Positions 18,964 to 27,725 of a stretch of 64,000 nt of DNA are shown here, piece by piece (the first letter of the stretch is position 1; every line of letters begins with the position of its first letter). This DNA comes from Shimia sp. Alg240-R146 (GTDB taxonomy: Bacteria > Pseudomonadota > Alphaproteobacteria > Rhodobacterales > Rhodobacteraceae): assembly GCF_947331465.1 (NCBI RefSeq), contig NZ_CAMZOK010000002.1, positions 868,001-932,000 on the forward strand. Reading direction: 5' to 3'. Both the position numbers and the translations under genes were made by a program. The notes beneath the pieces are model-generated. The model had not been told where the DNA came from and searched no databases. It saw only the letters and a list, made by a program, of their open reading frames with translations.

Positions 18964-20268
18964 TCAAAGGCCAAAAACCAAATCGGCGCGCAACCCCCCC
19001 AAGCGCTCGCTTTCGCCAAGCCGAAGCACACCGCCATGCGCGCGCGCCACATCAGCCGCAATCGATAGGCCAAGCCCCACGCCGGGGCCTTTGTTTTGGT
19101 TGCGGGCAGGCTCAAGCCGGGCGAAGGGCTTGATCGCTTCTTCGCGGTCTTGAGATGGGATGCCGGGGCCGTCGTCCTCGACACGGATGCGCACGGATTT
19201 GTCGGTTATGCGTACCGACACCTCGGCCTGATTTCCATATCGCACAGCGTTGCCGATCAGGTTTTCCACCGCTCGGCGCACCGTGCCTGTGCTGAAGGAT
19301 ATGTCGCCTTCGCCTTTGATTTTATGAAGTTTAACGTTTTGACCCGCGCGGGCGCATCCATCAACAATGTCCTGCACAAAATCGGCGGCGTTTACTTTGG
19401 TGCGCTGATCCTCGTAGTCGCTGCGGGCGTAATCCAGAAAGGCGTCGATCATGCGCTGCATTTCCTCGACGTCTTTCTCAAGATCCGCGCGGTCCTCGTC
19501 ATCGATCATCGACAGGCCGAGTTTGAGGCGGGTCAGCGGCGTGCGCAAATCATGGCTGATACCCGACAACATCAGAGTGCGCTGTTCAAAAAAGCGCTCA
19601 ATGCGGTTTCGCATGTCCAGAAACGCGCTTCCGGCGGCGCGCACTTCGACCGCGCCGCCGGGGCTGTAGGGCACGGTGCGTCCGCGTCCAAAGGCTTCTG
19701 CGGCGACAGCGAGGCGTTTGATGGGGCGCAATTGATTGCGCATATAGAGATAGGCGACAATCGTGAGGATAATGCCAAAAAAAACCATGCTCACAATCAG
19801 CTGGTGTGAATTGGAGGCCGAGGCCCGCCGTCTTTCAAACTCGAGACCAATAGGGCGCACTTTGGTTTGAAGAAACAGACGCACAGTCTTGTCATCAGCC
19901 AATTGAACGGCCTGCAGTTCCGGTAGCTGTTCCCGTAAGACGCGCATAATAACGAGACCGGAAAAATCGTACCACAAACGGCTGTCTTCGACGTCGAGAT
20001 TTTTGGGCGTCGTGAGTGTCATTTCTAGCCCGTCGAGCACGGAAGACACAACTTTGGCCTCCATAGCCGGATCTTCGACGAGGTCGATAATCAGCTGTAC
20101 TTCGCGCGCGGCGGCGAAGGTCATCTGGTTGGTAACGCCTTCAAAGTGTCGGCGCACGAGCTGAAAGGAGACTACCACCTGCAGCAGAAACACCGGTAAA
20201 ACGATGATCAGTGCCGCACGGGCATAGATGCCACGAGGCATATAGCGTTTGAGCCATTTGAAAAACAT
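18964..20268 (-). CDS. EnvZ-like sensor histidine kinase
   Basis: Transmembrane two-component kinase of 434 residues. Helices lie at about residues 15-35 and 160-180, with a periplasmic sensor between them and a HAMP region after the second helix (RNQLRPIKRLAVAAEAFGRG). The phosphoacceptor motif is SGISHDLRTPLTRLKLGL. ATPase motifs are ENLIGNAVRYG (N box), VEDDGPGIP (G1) and GVGLGLSIAADVARAHGG (G2). No response regulator is adjacent: the neighbour at the 3' side is a diguanylate cyclase, and the divergent gene is a hydrolase. The kinase is therefore an orphan here. Confidence 0.9.
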   Translation of the reverse strand: MFFKWLKRYMPRGIYARAALIIVLPVFLLQVVVSFQLVRRHFEGVTNQMTFAAAREVQLIIDLVEDPAMEAKVVSSVLDGLEMTLTTPKNLDVEDSRLWYDFSGLVIMRVLREQLPELQAVQLADDKTVRLFLQTKVRPIGLEFERRRASASNSHQLIVSMVFFGIILTIVAYLYMRNQLRPIKRLAVAAEAFGRGRTVPYSPGGAVEVRAAGSAFLDMRNRIERFFEQRTLMLSGISHDLRTPLTRLKLGLSMIDDEDRADLEKDVEEMQRMIDAFLDYARSDYEDQRTKVNAADFVQDIVDGCARAGQNVKLHKIKGEGDISFSTGTVRRAVENLIGNAVRYGNQAEVSVRITDKSVRIRVEDDGPGIPSQDREEAIKPFARLEPARNQNKGPGVGLGLSIAADVARAHGGVLRLGESERLGGLRADLVFGL

Positions 20269-20307
20269 GCCTAAACCTTGCCGTGACTCATTGGGGAAGG
20301 AAAGACC

Positions 20308-21222
20308 ATGGACGACGAAATTCTCGCATTTGACCCGCCAGTGGGCGTCGCAGAGGTTTTAGAGCCGGGATTGCGCCGCGTTTTGGCTCCCAATCCATCA
20401 CCGATGACCTTTCGAGGAACCAACACATATCTGCTTGGCGAGCGTGGGCTGTGCGTAATAGATCCGGGTCCGGACAGCGATGCGCATCTTGAGGCTATTT
20501 TGGCGTCCGTGGGGCCAGAGCAGTCCATTACCCACGTGGTTGTGACCCATGCGCACGTGGATCATTCCCCATTGGCTGCGCGTTTGGCCCGCAAAGTCGG
20601 AGCCAAGGTTTGGGCTTTTGGTGGACCCGAAGCAGGGCGTAGCGCGGTAATGGACAGTTTAGCCGGGCAGGGGCTGGCCGGCGGTGGTGAAGGCGTCGAT
20701 GTAGCGTTTTCACCGGATATTGTTGTGGCAGAGGGTGACGAAATCACCGGAGACACCTGGACGCTCGAGGTTATTCATACTCCGGGCCATTTTGGAAACC
20801 ACATCGCCCTTGCGTGGGGGGATGTGTGCTTTGTGGGCGATCATGTGATGGGATGGGCCAGTTCGCTGGTGTCGCCGCCAGACGGTGATCTTAGCGACTT
20901 CATGCAAAGTTGTGCCAAGCTGCAAGCACGGTCCTGGCGGGTATTTCATGCCGGACATGGTGCGCCAATTGATATGCCCCATGCGCGACTGGATTGGCTG
21001 GTGTCGCATCGCTTGGGGCGGGAGGCAGAGATTCTGGCTGCGCTGAGCGATGGACCTGCTACAGCTTCAGCCTTGGCGGCCCGGATATACACGGATACAC
21101 CTGCGGCATTGTTGCCAGCAGCCACGCGCAATGTGTTCGCGCACCTTGTTGATTTGGTTGGTAAAAACATCATATCTCCGGTTGGGGATCTGGGCGAAAA
21201 GGCGGTTTTCGAACGTCGGTAA
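20308..21222 (+). CDS. MBL-fold metallo-hydrolase (LACTB2-like)
   Basis: The protein has 304 residues. The metallo-beta-lactamase metal motif is THAHVDHS (HxHxDH), followed by TPGHFGNHIAL and CFVGDHVMGW, which supply further metal ligands. A C-terminal winged-helix-like tail (from about residue 230) is typical of the LACTB2/endoribonuclease-like group. The N-terminal NPSPMTFRGTNTYLLG segment is also typical of that group. The start codon lies only 39 bases from that of the divergent histidine kinase, so both promoters share a very small region. Confidence 0.87.
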   Translation: MDDEILAFDPPVGVAEVLEPGLRRVLAPNPSPMTFRGTNTYLLGERGLCVIDPGPDSDAHLEAILASVGPEQSITHVVVTHAHVDHSPLAARLARKVGAKVWAFGGPEAGRSAVMDSLAGQGLAGGGEGVDVAFSPDIVVAEGDEITGDTWTLEVIHTPGHFGNHIALAWGDVCFVGDHVMGWASSLVSPPDGDLSDFMQSCAKLQARSWRVFHAGHGAPIDMPHARLDWLVSHRLGREAEILAALSDGPATASALAARIYTDTPAALLPAATRNVFAHLVDLVGKNIISPVGDLGEKAVFERR

Positions 21223-21303
21223 AAGTTTTTTTGTGCAAATGGCAAAAACTTGGTCAAAGCCTCTGGACCTCTCAGAATTCCATCGCTATATCACCCCTCA
21301 CAT

Positions 21304-21378
21304 TCCGGCGTAGCTCAGCGGTAGAGCAGTTGACTGTTAATCAATTGGTCGTAGGTTCGATCCCTACCGCCGGAGCCA
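21304..21378 (+). tRNA. tRNA-Asn (GTT)
   Basis: A 75-base cloverleaf with encoded GCCA. The acceptor TCCGGCG pairs perfectly with CGCCGGA, the D-arm is GCTC...GAGC, and the anticodon loop CTGTTAA gives anticodon GTT. The T-arm is GTAGG TTCGATC CCTAC. It stands at the border between core genes and a less dense accessory stretch. I found no duplicated 3' end that would mark an integration event. Confidence 0.97.
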
Positions 21379-21822
21379 ATCACCCTCTAAGTGATTGGAA
21401 GTAATCGAGAAAGCGCTCCAGCTTGGGGCGCTTTTCGCGTTTATGGCCCATTTATTTCGCATCCGCTGACCCAAACCGCATGAGCGAGGCGGAGCATTCA
21501 AAAGATCAAAACCGTGTCTGCATCTAGCGCGTAGACTATCCTCGTCTTGCTGGCAGCGACGCATAACCCCATCGGGAAAACAAATTTGCGTGTCTTTAAC
21601 CGTCTGTCCTTGAACGTAAAATTACCAAGCAAAGCCCCCAGCAATTTTGGGCCCCTCAATGAACGCCTTTGATGCACAATCAAGACGCGCATTGGTGGAC
21701 AGGGCGGATCCCAGTCCAGACCTCGAAACCCAGGGTTTTACGACATCTAGAAGACTAAGTGTTCAATTCTTGGGGCGTGCCAGAATAGTTCGGCTACCCG
21801 TCCTTGGATTTCTTATCATGTC
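21379..21822. other. Intergenic stretch without a convincing gene
   Basis: There are 444 bases between tRNA-Asn and the 3' end of the peptidoglycan-binding gene. Short open frames exist on both strands, but none has a good ribosome-binding site or a recognisable product. A short stem near the tRNA end (aagcgctccagcttggggcgctt) may help end tRNA transcription. I see nothing else definable. Confidence 0.5.
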
Positions 21823-22812
21823 TTAGTCGAGTTTAATGAAGTCCATTTTGCCGCGCCCCCTAGTTCGACGGCAAACCTCATAGCCTTCCCGCGACCCCTC
21901 ATCATTGGTGTTTCCTTCGATGGTCTGGAAAGTCGAGCCGTCGTAATTGAACGCAAACCCTGTGTGGGTCCAGTCCGTTGACGTGCGGCGGACAAGAAAA
22001 ATGCAGCACTCTCCGAGATGGGCATTGGTAAAGAGACTGGCATCTTTCTTAATGCTGTTTTCGGATACAAAGCGTGATTTTTCCTTGGCTTGGTTTGCCA
22101 GAACATCACAGGAAAACGATCCGGTGATTGGCGTTTTTGTTCCTGAAACCTGCGCGGCCTGCTTGAGTACGAAGGTCACAAAACCAGCACACCAGGGCCA
22201 GGGGTTACCCTCATTGCCATTCATGTAAGCGCGCACCCATGGCCCCCGGTTCTGACCGCCGATTTCTACGGGGTGCTCGCGCAGATGTTGGCGGGCGACA
22301 GTGAACACGGTTTCGGACAGAGTCTGTCCGGCACCCGTTGAAGGGGTGGAAAAGGCACGCAACATAGGTGCTGTGAGTTGGGCCCACGTTGCCTCGTCAA
22401 CCACTCCGGTTTGGTTTAAGCTTTTTGAGGCTTGAAAATCTTTGAGCGCCCGTTCCGTGGCAGCACCAAAGTCGTCATCTACTGCGGTGCGGAAGTCGTT
22501 GAAAGTCAACCATTCCTGCACCCTGCGCGCTTTTATCCCTCGTGCGCCGTCTTTTACAGTGCCAGGAAACGCCAGCTCGGCCTTCACTTTGCTGTTGTAG
22601 TCAAGTTGAGTGCCCGTGGACGTTTGGGGCGAGGTTACAGTGGCGTCAGACTCCGGCCCGTCGCTGCGATAGGCGGAATAGGCTGCTTTGGTTATGGCTC
22701 CCGGTGTGCCGCGGAACGAGCCGTCGTAAAACCCCAGTTTTTGTAATCCGCGTTGGATGAGTACGCCGTCTTTTGTGTCGACATCTTCGAGATCGAGGGG
22801 AGAAATTCCCAT
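21823..22812 (-). CDS. Peptidoglycan-binding protein with putative CHAP-like amidase domain
   Basis: Probably a cell-wall-directed hydrolase or endolysin-like protein of 329 residues. The start at 22812 (MGISPLDLEDVDTKDG) is chosen because a GGAGG lies five bases before it, inside the longer frame. Two peptidoglycan-binding-type repeats are suggested: DGVLIQRGLQKLGFYDGSF near the start and VDDDFGAATERALKDFQ at about residues 110-135. The C-terminal half has a cysteine in NPWPWCAGFVTFVL, a histidine in DWTHTGFAF and a following IEGNTND, in the order expected for a CHAP/NlpC-like Cys-His site. There is no signal peptide. The base composition and surroundings suggest an acquired gene. Confidence 0.72.
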   Translation of the reverse strand: MGISPLDLEDVDTKDGVLIQRGLQKLGFYDGSFRGTPGAITKAAYSAYRSDGPESDATVTSPQTSTGTQLDYNSKVKAELAFPGTVKDGARGIKARRVQEWLTFNDFRTAVDDDFGAATERALKDFQASKSLNQTGVVDEATWAQLTAPMLRAFSTPSTGAGQTLSETVFTVARQHLREHPVEIGGQNRGPWVRAYMNGNEGNPWPWCAGFVTFVLKQAAQVSGTKTPITGSFSCDVLANQAKEKSRFVSENSIKKDASLFTNAHLGECCIFLVRRTSTDWTHTGFAFNYDGSTFQTIEGNTNDEGSREGYEVCRRTRGRGKMDFIKLD

Positions 22813-23804
22813 GTCAGCCTCCAAAAAAATCAAAAAAATAAAAGATATTTGTTTGTCGGGCTTGTCGCCAAGACCGACAATGAATGCAGAAATCTACCAC
22901 AAACCTGCTTCTTAATGCAACTTTGACGGCAGTCTGAGCGATTTGAAACACCGGTCGGCTTGCGCGGTTGGTGGGTTCAGGAGTGGTCTAAGAGAGTGTG
23001 TGTTTCTGCCTCACAGATACCTGATCAAAGTTAGAATGGGTTCAAACCGCGTGCCTTTACAGCTGACCGGCGGGTCAGGTTGGACAGCGAAACCGAATGG
23101 CTTGACCGTCAGTCAGTTTTTCAGTCGCCGTGTCGCAGGCCGTGGACGCCTGCCGGCGGCTGACATTTTGACTTTGTAAAGTTCTGCGACGGAATTTCTT
23201 GTCTTTTTCTTTCCGCATATCGCGCGAATTGCAACGCGGGTCCTATCTCATTTCGCGCGATCTGGTTTGAGAGATTAGGGACATGTCTGAGACTTCTTCC
23301 AACACGTTTGCCGATGGGCCTCTGGGTGCCATTATTTGAAAACGGCTTTGGCGATCTGTTTTGTCATGAGCATGAACGGCCAGCCGTCCGCCGCGGAGTT
23401 TTTGTATTGGGCTTCGACATGTCGGGGCCGTGGTTGGGAGTCGAAGACTTGTAAAATTGTGCATCCTTCAGCGTCTATCTCAGACCACGGCTGCGAAAAG
23501 CCCGCAATTTCAGCAAAATTCCGACAGATAAATCCCCCACAGATCGCCTTAGGCGCTTCGTCGTTGTTGGAAGAAGGCGCGCGGTTCTCTTTTCTCTTTC
23601 CTGAGCTGTTTCTTTCGCAAACTGAACCGCACTAACGACTGGTCTGAGTTTTGGAGGTCATCTCCATTGGAGCCTCTATCCTTTTGGACATAGGCCTAAT
23701 CTTTAGAGCCCAATCTCTATACATAATCCGACAGCTTGGAGATCTCAAAAAATTCTAAGGTACGTGGAACGTCGTAACCTGTTACCTTCAAAAAGGTTTA
23801 TTCA
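22813..23804. other. Nearly 1 kb without a convincing gene
   Basis: The stretch separates two accessory genes. It contains two short open frames on the plus strand (22943-23179 and 23336-23635), neither with a recognised product nor a good ribosome-binding site. The second lacks codon bias like the neighbours and could be the remains of a gene. The stretch should hold the promoters of the divergent peptidoglycan-binding and RTX genes, but I could not place them with confidence. Confidence 0.5.
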
Positions 23805-25277
23805 ATGCCAAAACGGTTTTTTGGGACCTCTGCATCCGACACAATTAGTGGCCACAACGGTAAGGATTTTATCCTAGCAAAAGCGGAGAGTGATGAAGTC
23901 ACCGCAGGCAACAGCGCAGATGTCGTTTTCGGTCAAAGCGGTGATGACACTATCCATGGCGGCGCGGGTGGTGACCGGTTGAGAGGCGGCGTTGGGGCCG
24001 ATTTGTTGCTTGGCGATAGCGGTGCAGACACGATCTTTGGTGGACCGGGAGATGACGTGATCTTTGGCGGAGATACAAACGGTGCCGGTGAAGCCGGTGG
24101 GGGTATCAACGACAAATTGTGGGGTGGATCGGGCAACGATCAGATGTCGGGCCAAGGAGGCAACGACTTACTTTATGGTGGAGGCGGAGACGACTCTATG
24201 TCCGGCGGCGAGGGTTTAGATCGCCTTTTTGGCGCTTCCGGAGAAGATGAACTGTCCGGTGGAAGCGGGTCGGATGCCTTATATGGCGGTATCGGCAACG
24301 ATGATCTGTCAGGAATGGCAGGCAATGATAGCTTGTTTGGTTCGGTGGGTGACGACAATTTATCGGGAAGCGGAGGCAACGACCGTCTTTTTGGGGGAGC
24401 CGGCGACGATACAATTGACGGTGGAGGCGGGTCAGATCGCGTATGGGGAGGTACAGGAGACGACACTGTAAGAGGCGGGTCAGGAGATGACGTACTTGGC
24501 GGTGCTTCTGGCAACGATACTCTTTATGGCGAAAGCGGGACAGATACGCTCTACGGCCGAGACGATGATGACTACTTGTACGGCGGAACCGGTAACGATT
24601 TTCTCCATGGAGGGAGGGATAACGACCTGCTTTCCGGCGATGGTGGCGCGGATTACCTTTCAGGAGGCGACGGTCATGATACGCTGATTGGGGGAACCGG
24701 TAACGACGAGTTAGCAGGGCAACAAGGCGACGACACATTAGATGGTGGGGATGGTCTAGACGCACTGAATGGTGGGGGCGGGGCTGACACGCTACATGGA
24801 GGTAGTGGCGGAGATACCCTTGATGGCGGTGCTGGCACGGATTTCCTTTTCGGGGATGCCGGTGCGGACAGCATGAATGGCTCTTTTGGCAACGATGTGC
24901 TGGATGGCGGTTCCGGGAGCGATATCATGGACGGAGGAACCGGAAATGATAGCCTACATGGAGGCAGTGGCTTTAATGAGCTCACCGGTGGGACGGGTGC
25001 GGATACATTTGTCTTTAGATCCGATACTGGGTTCTTTTCCGATACTATTACGGACTTCAGAACATATGGCTCCAGCCATGATGTGTTAGATTTGACCGAA
25101 TTCGACGTATTGGCGACTTTTACCGATGTGGCGGACTGGATAGCGAACGGCGTAACGCAGCAAGAAAACGGCGATCTATATATTCGGTTGTCAAATTCCC
25201 AAAGCATTCTTATCGAAGATCACTTGGGGCTTGGTGAAAGCTTCATAGATCAAATTGTAGATTGCATATTGTTTTGA
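23805..25277 (+). CDS. RTX-type calcium-binding repeat protein
   Basis: The protein has 490 residues. After a short start (MPKRFFGTSASDTISGHNGKD) it consists almost entirely, to about residue 400, of glycine- and aspartate-rich nonapeptides of the GGxGxDxLx kind, roughly forty in all, which bind calcium as parallel beta-rolls. The end (TGADTFVFRSDTGFF... DQIVDCILF) resembles the C-terminal uncleaved signal region used for type I secretion. No enzyme domain is visible. No type I secretion ABC, membrane-fusion or TolC gene is nearby, so export would need a transporter encoded elsewhere. It may form a surface layer or matrix protein. Confidence 0.88.
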   Translation: MPKRFFGTSASDTISGHNGKDFILAKAESDEVTAGNSADVVFGQSGDDTIHGGAGGDRLRGGVGADLLLGDSGADTIFGGPGDDVIFGGDTNGAGEAGGGINDKLWGGSGNDQMSGQGGNDLLYGGGGDDSMSGGEGLDRLFGASGEDELSGGSGSDALYGGIGNDDLSGMAGNDSLFGSVGDDNLSGSGGNDRLFGGAGDDTIDGGGGSDRVWGGTGDDTVRGGSGDDVLGGASGNDTLYGESGTDTLYGRDDDDYLYGGTGNDFLHGGRDNDLLSGDGGADYLSGGDGHDTLIGGTGNDELAGQQGDDTLDGGDGLDALNGGGGADTLHGGSGGDTLDGGAGTDFLFGDAGADSMNGSFGNDVLDGGSGSDIMDGGTGNDSLHGGSGFNELTGGTGADTFVFRSDTGFFSDTITDFRTYGSSHDVLDLTEFDVLATFTDVADWIANGVTQQENGDLYIRLSNSQSILIEDHLGLGESFIDQIVDCILF

Positions 25278-25469
25278 GGTTTGCGTCTGGTTGTGCCCGC
25301 CGTCGTAGTTGTTGGAGCCAGTTTGAACTTGTCGGGTTTTTACGCCGCACCAAGTCTCTCCTTATTATACCGCTGATGTGAAGCGTCATTGGGGCACACT
25401 AGGAGACGCACTTTTGGTGTTTGCGGAATCGAAGCAAAGCGCGGTGGTAGGTTTTTTGTTTAAAATACC

Positions 25470-25979
25470 TCAGCGCCGGGTTTCGCGTGCGTTTGTGGCT
25501 GCAACGACGCGAATGGTTCGCACACCTTCGAGCTGGGCAGGTGTCAGAATATGCGCCACCGAGATTTCGCGGGATTGCTCCGACCCACCGGTATAGCCGC
25601 CTTGAGGATGTATCGCCAAAAGCTTGTACGTCAGAACGCCACGCTCAGGTTCACCGCCATTTTGCGGGTCGAGCTTGACCGTGTGGGCGCCATGAATGTT
25701 TGAAACACCGATCACTTCTATCATTGCGCCTTCCGGAACACGGTGAACTTGAACCGATTTCACTTGTGCCACAATGGTGCCGCCATAAACCGGCTCAGGC
25801 CGTTTGCCCAAGATCGGGTTGCCACCTTTTGAATTCGGCACCAACGGATTGACTTCGGTTTCGTCGACTTCAACCTGCACCTCGCTGTCGTTGCCAAACC
25901 AGTTAAATGGGTTGAGCCGGGATTGGCACGCAGTCAGCGTGAGCGTGGACATCAAGAGAACAGCAAGGGCAATGCGCAT
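25470..25979 (-). CDS. Conserved-looking lipoprotein of unknown function
   Basis: The protein has 169 residues. A signal peptide ending LTLTAC is a lipobox with Cys18 as the lipidated residue. After a short proline-rich linker (NPFNWFGNDSE) comes a compact domain with an immunoglobulin or beta-sandwich look (GAMIEVIGVSNIHGAHTVKL... GVRTIRVVAATN). I do not recognise the family. The aspartate-poor residues after Cys suggest outer-membrane sorting. It is monocistronic and divergent from sufE. Confidence 0.75.
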   Translation of the reverse strand: MRIALAVLLMSTLTLTACQSRLNPFNWFGNDSEVQVEVDETEVNPLVPNSKGGNPILGKRPEPVYGGTIVAQVKSVQVHRVPEGAMIEVIGVSNIHGAHTVKLDPQNGGEPERGVLTYKLLAIHPQGGYTGGSEQSREISVAHILTPAQLEGVRTIRVVAATNARETRR

Positions 25980-26106
25980 CGGAGGGGCCTCATTCTTTGT
26001 TTCAATGGGTTACCTGATCACGGGGCAGTTGAAAAGTATGTTTGGCAAGGCTGGACCTTTTGGTGTGCGGCGCTTAACTCAGTATCGTCAAAAGGAGACC
26101 GCGGAC

Positions 26107-26517
26107 ATGGCCACTGAAGCCTTTGAAGAGATTGTCGAGGATTTTGAGTTCCTTGAGGATTGGGAAGATCGCTATCGCTATGTGATCGACCAGGGCAAGT
26201 CGATGGAACCTTTGGATGAGGCATTTAGAGTGCCCGCTACGAAAGTGGATGGTTGTGCCAGTCAGGTGTGGTTGCACCCCAAGATTGAAGCGGGTGTGTT
26301 TTCTTTTGAAGGTGCTAGCGACGCGATGATTGTGAGCGGGCTGATTGCTGTGTTGCGCAAGCTCTATAATGGTGTGCCTGTGGCCGAAGTGACAAAGGTC
26401 GACGCGCGCGCCGAGATGACCCGGTTGGGCCTGAACGAGCATCTGAGTTCGCAACGCTCTAACGGTTTGCGGGCCATGATTGAGCGGATTCGGCTCGTCG
26501 CATCCGAGGCGAGTTAG
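26107..26517 (+). CDS. sufE: SufE sulfur-acceptor protein
   Basis: Accepts persulfide sulfur from a cysteine desulfurase for iron-sulfur cluster assembly. It has 136 residues from the ATG at 26107, which has an AAGGAG upstream. The frame is open far upstream, but the extension has no family similarity. The active cysteine is in KVDGCASQVW. EIVEDFEFLEDWEDRYRYVI at the start and LNEHLSSQRSNGLRAMI at the end are typical. It lies outside any suf operon in this window. Confidence 0.95.
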   Translation: MATEAFEEIVEDFEFLEDWEDRYRYVIDQGKSMEPLDEAFRVPATKVDGCASQVWLHPKIEAGVFSFEGASDAMIVSGLIAVLRKLYNGVPVAEVTKVDARAEMTRLGLNEHLSSQRSNGLRAMIERIRLVASEAS

Positions 26518-26542
26518 ACACGACTGTCGTGTGTGGGCGGCT

Positions 26543-26770
26543 TCAGGATGGTGCGGATTTGGACCGGTAATGGTTCAGAACATAGAGACGGATCGCGGTT
26601 GCGAGGCCTGCCTTGAGGTCGCGTTCGGCATCAATCTCGGCTGCTAGCGCGTTGATAGGGATGTCTTTTTCTTCCGCAATCTCTCGAAAAGCGCGCCAGA
26701 AATCATCTTCGAGTGACACACTGGTTCTGTGACCGCGCAGGGTCAGGGAGCGCTTGACCGGTCGGGTCAT
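26543..26770 (-). CDS. Ribbon-helix-helix domain protein
   Basis: The protein has 75 residues. The N-terminal KRSLTLRGHRTSVSLEDDFWRAF followed by IAEEKDIPINALAAEID matches the RHH_4-type DNA-binding family, common in alphaproteobacteria. It probably acts as a dimeric DNA-binding protein with an unknown target. The start overlaps the stop of the upstream DUF4169 gene by four bases, so the two are translated together. Confidence 0.8.
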   Translation of the reverse strand: MTRPVKRSLTLRGHRTSVSLEDDFWRAFREIAEEKDIPINALAAEIDAERDLKAGLATAIRLYVLNHYRSKSAPS

Positions 26771-26940
26771 TCTGTTTCCTTACCGTCTAAATCCCGCGTC
26801 GATTTTTCCTGCAGGGCTGTCTCAAGGTCTTTTTGCGCTTTGGTGCGCCCGAATTTGACAGCGTTCTCATCCGCATGCGTTTTGCGGGCGGCTTTGGCCT
26901 TGGTTTTACGGAACTGATTTAGGTTGGTAACGTTGCTCAT
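26767..26940 (-). CDS. DUF4169 family small protein
   Basis: The protein has 57 residues from the ATG at 26940: MSNVTNLNQFRKTKAKAARK, then HADENAVKFGRTKAQKDLE. It is very basic, predicted helical, and matches DUF4169, a small alphaproteobacterial family of unknown function. It is usually found next to the ribbon-helix-helix gene, as here, with an ATGA overlap. The upstream open extension of twelve codons is not used. Confidence 0.8.
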   Translation of the reverse strand: MSNVTNLNQFRKTKAKAARKTHADENAVKFGRTKAQKDLETALQEKSTRDLDGKETE

Positions 26941-26994
26941 GGATCTGACCCTAAACCGGGAGCGCGCGGGCGCCAAGGCCCGCGCGTTGATCCA

Positions 26995-27603
26995 TTAAGC
27001 CGGAGTCGAAATGCGACGTTTGCGGCGACGGTTGAAGTTATCCCACAGCCGAAAGATCGTCAGGGCGGCCAGCGGTGTGAAGTGTACGATGGCGGCGGCG
27101 GGTTCTTCCCAATTGTGCAACGCGACCCAATGCAAAAAAGTCAGAATCGCAGCGGGATAAGTCCAGCGTTGCAGAGATTTCCAGTTCGGCCCCATACGCC
27201 GCACAAAGTAGTCGCTGGAGGTGACGGCCAGTGGGATAAAGATCGCAAAAGCCACCCAGCCAGTCCAGATCCAGAGTTTGGGCAGGTCTGCGATGATGCG
27301 ATCAAGCGTGGCAAGATCAACGACATAAAGCACGGTATGTAGCGCAGCGTATGCAAAAGCCGCCACCCCGAAGTAGCGTCGGTTTTTCTTGAGCCAGATC
27401 GGACCCCGCCAGCCTTTGAACAACATGGTAAGCGGGGTCGCCAGCATCGCAATGATCAAAAATCGCGCGGCAAACTCTCCGCTCGGATGCAGGAGAATAT
27501 GGGCGATCCGGGGATCCGGTGAAGTCACAAGCTGGTTGGTCATCATGGCTGCGGGCAGGGCGAGGATGACCCAAAGATAGTAGGGAGAAATGAAGCGTTG
27601 CAC
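26995..27603 (-). CDS. Ferric-reductase-like transmembrane protein (MsrQ-like)
   Basis: Predicted heme-binding membrane protein with about six helices and 202 residues. I chose the GTG at 27603 because an AGGAG lies six bases before it. The frame extends further upstream but without family similarity. Histidines in ILLHPSGEF, YAALHTVLYVV and FLHWVALHNW are positioned like the heme ligands of the MsrQ/YedZ group. The periplasmic catalytic partner MsrP is not adjacent. It ends 54 bases from the DUF4169 start and may be read into that gene. Confidence 0.78.
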   Translation of the reverse strand: MQRFISPYYLWVILALPAAMMTNQLVTSPDPRIAHILLHPSGEFAARFLIIAMLATPLTMLFKGWRGPIWLKKNRRYFGVAAFAYAALHTVLYVVDLATLDRIIADLPKLWIWTGWVAFAIFIPLAVTSSDYFVRRMGPNWKSLQRWTYPAAILTFLHWVALHNWEEPAAAIVHFTPLAALTIFRLWDNFNRRRKRRISTPA

Positions 27604-27667
27604 GGTGATCTCCTTTGCGCGTGAGAGTAAAACGCAGCAGGGGCCGGTTTCCGTCGCAGTTATTGAC

Positions 27668-27696
27668 AAAAAAGGCCTCCGGAAAAACCGGAGGCC
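27668..27696 (-). terminator. Intrinsic terminator of fumC
   Basis: A perfect 9-bp stem (27674-27682 with 27688-27696) with a 5-base loop. Read on the minus strand it is followed by six T residues at 27673-27668. It lies about 30 bases after the fumC stop codon. Confidence 0.93.
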
Positions 27697-27725
27697 ATCT
27701 ATTGAGTTCGGTAAGTCGCCAAACT

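Noticed and set aside
24173..25207. Several Pro/Ser-rich minus-strand frames
   Set aside because: They are the complement of the RTX repeats. The regular composition comes from the glycine/aspartate codons.
21304..25400. Genomic island integrated at tRNA-Asn
   Set aside because: No integrase gene or repeated tRNA 3' end was found, so only a general accessory character is claimed.
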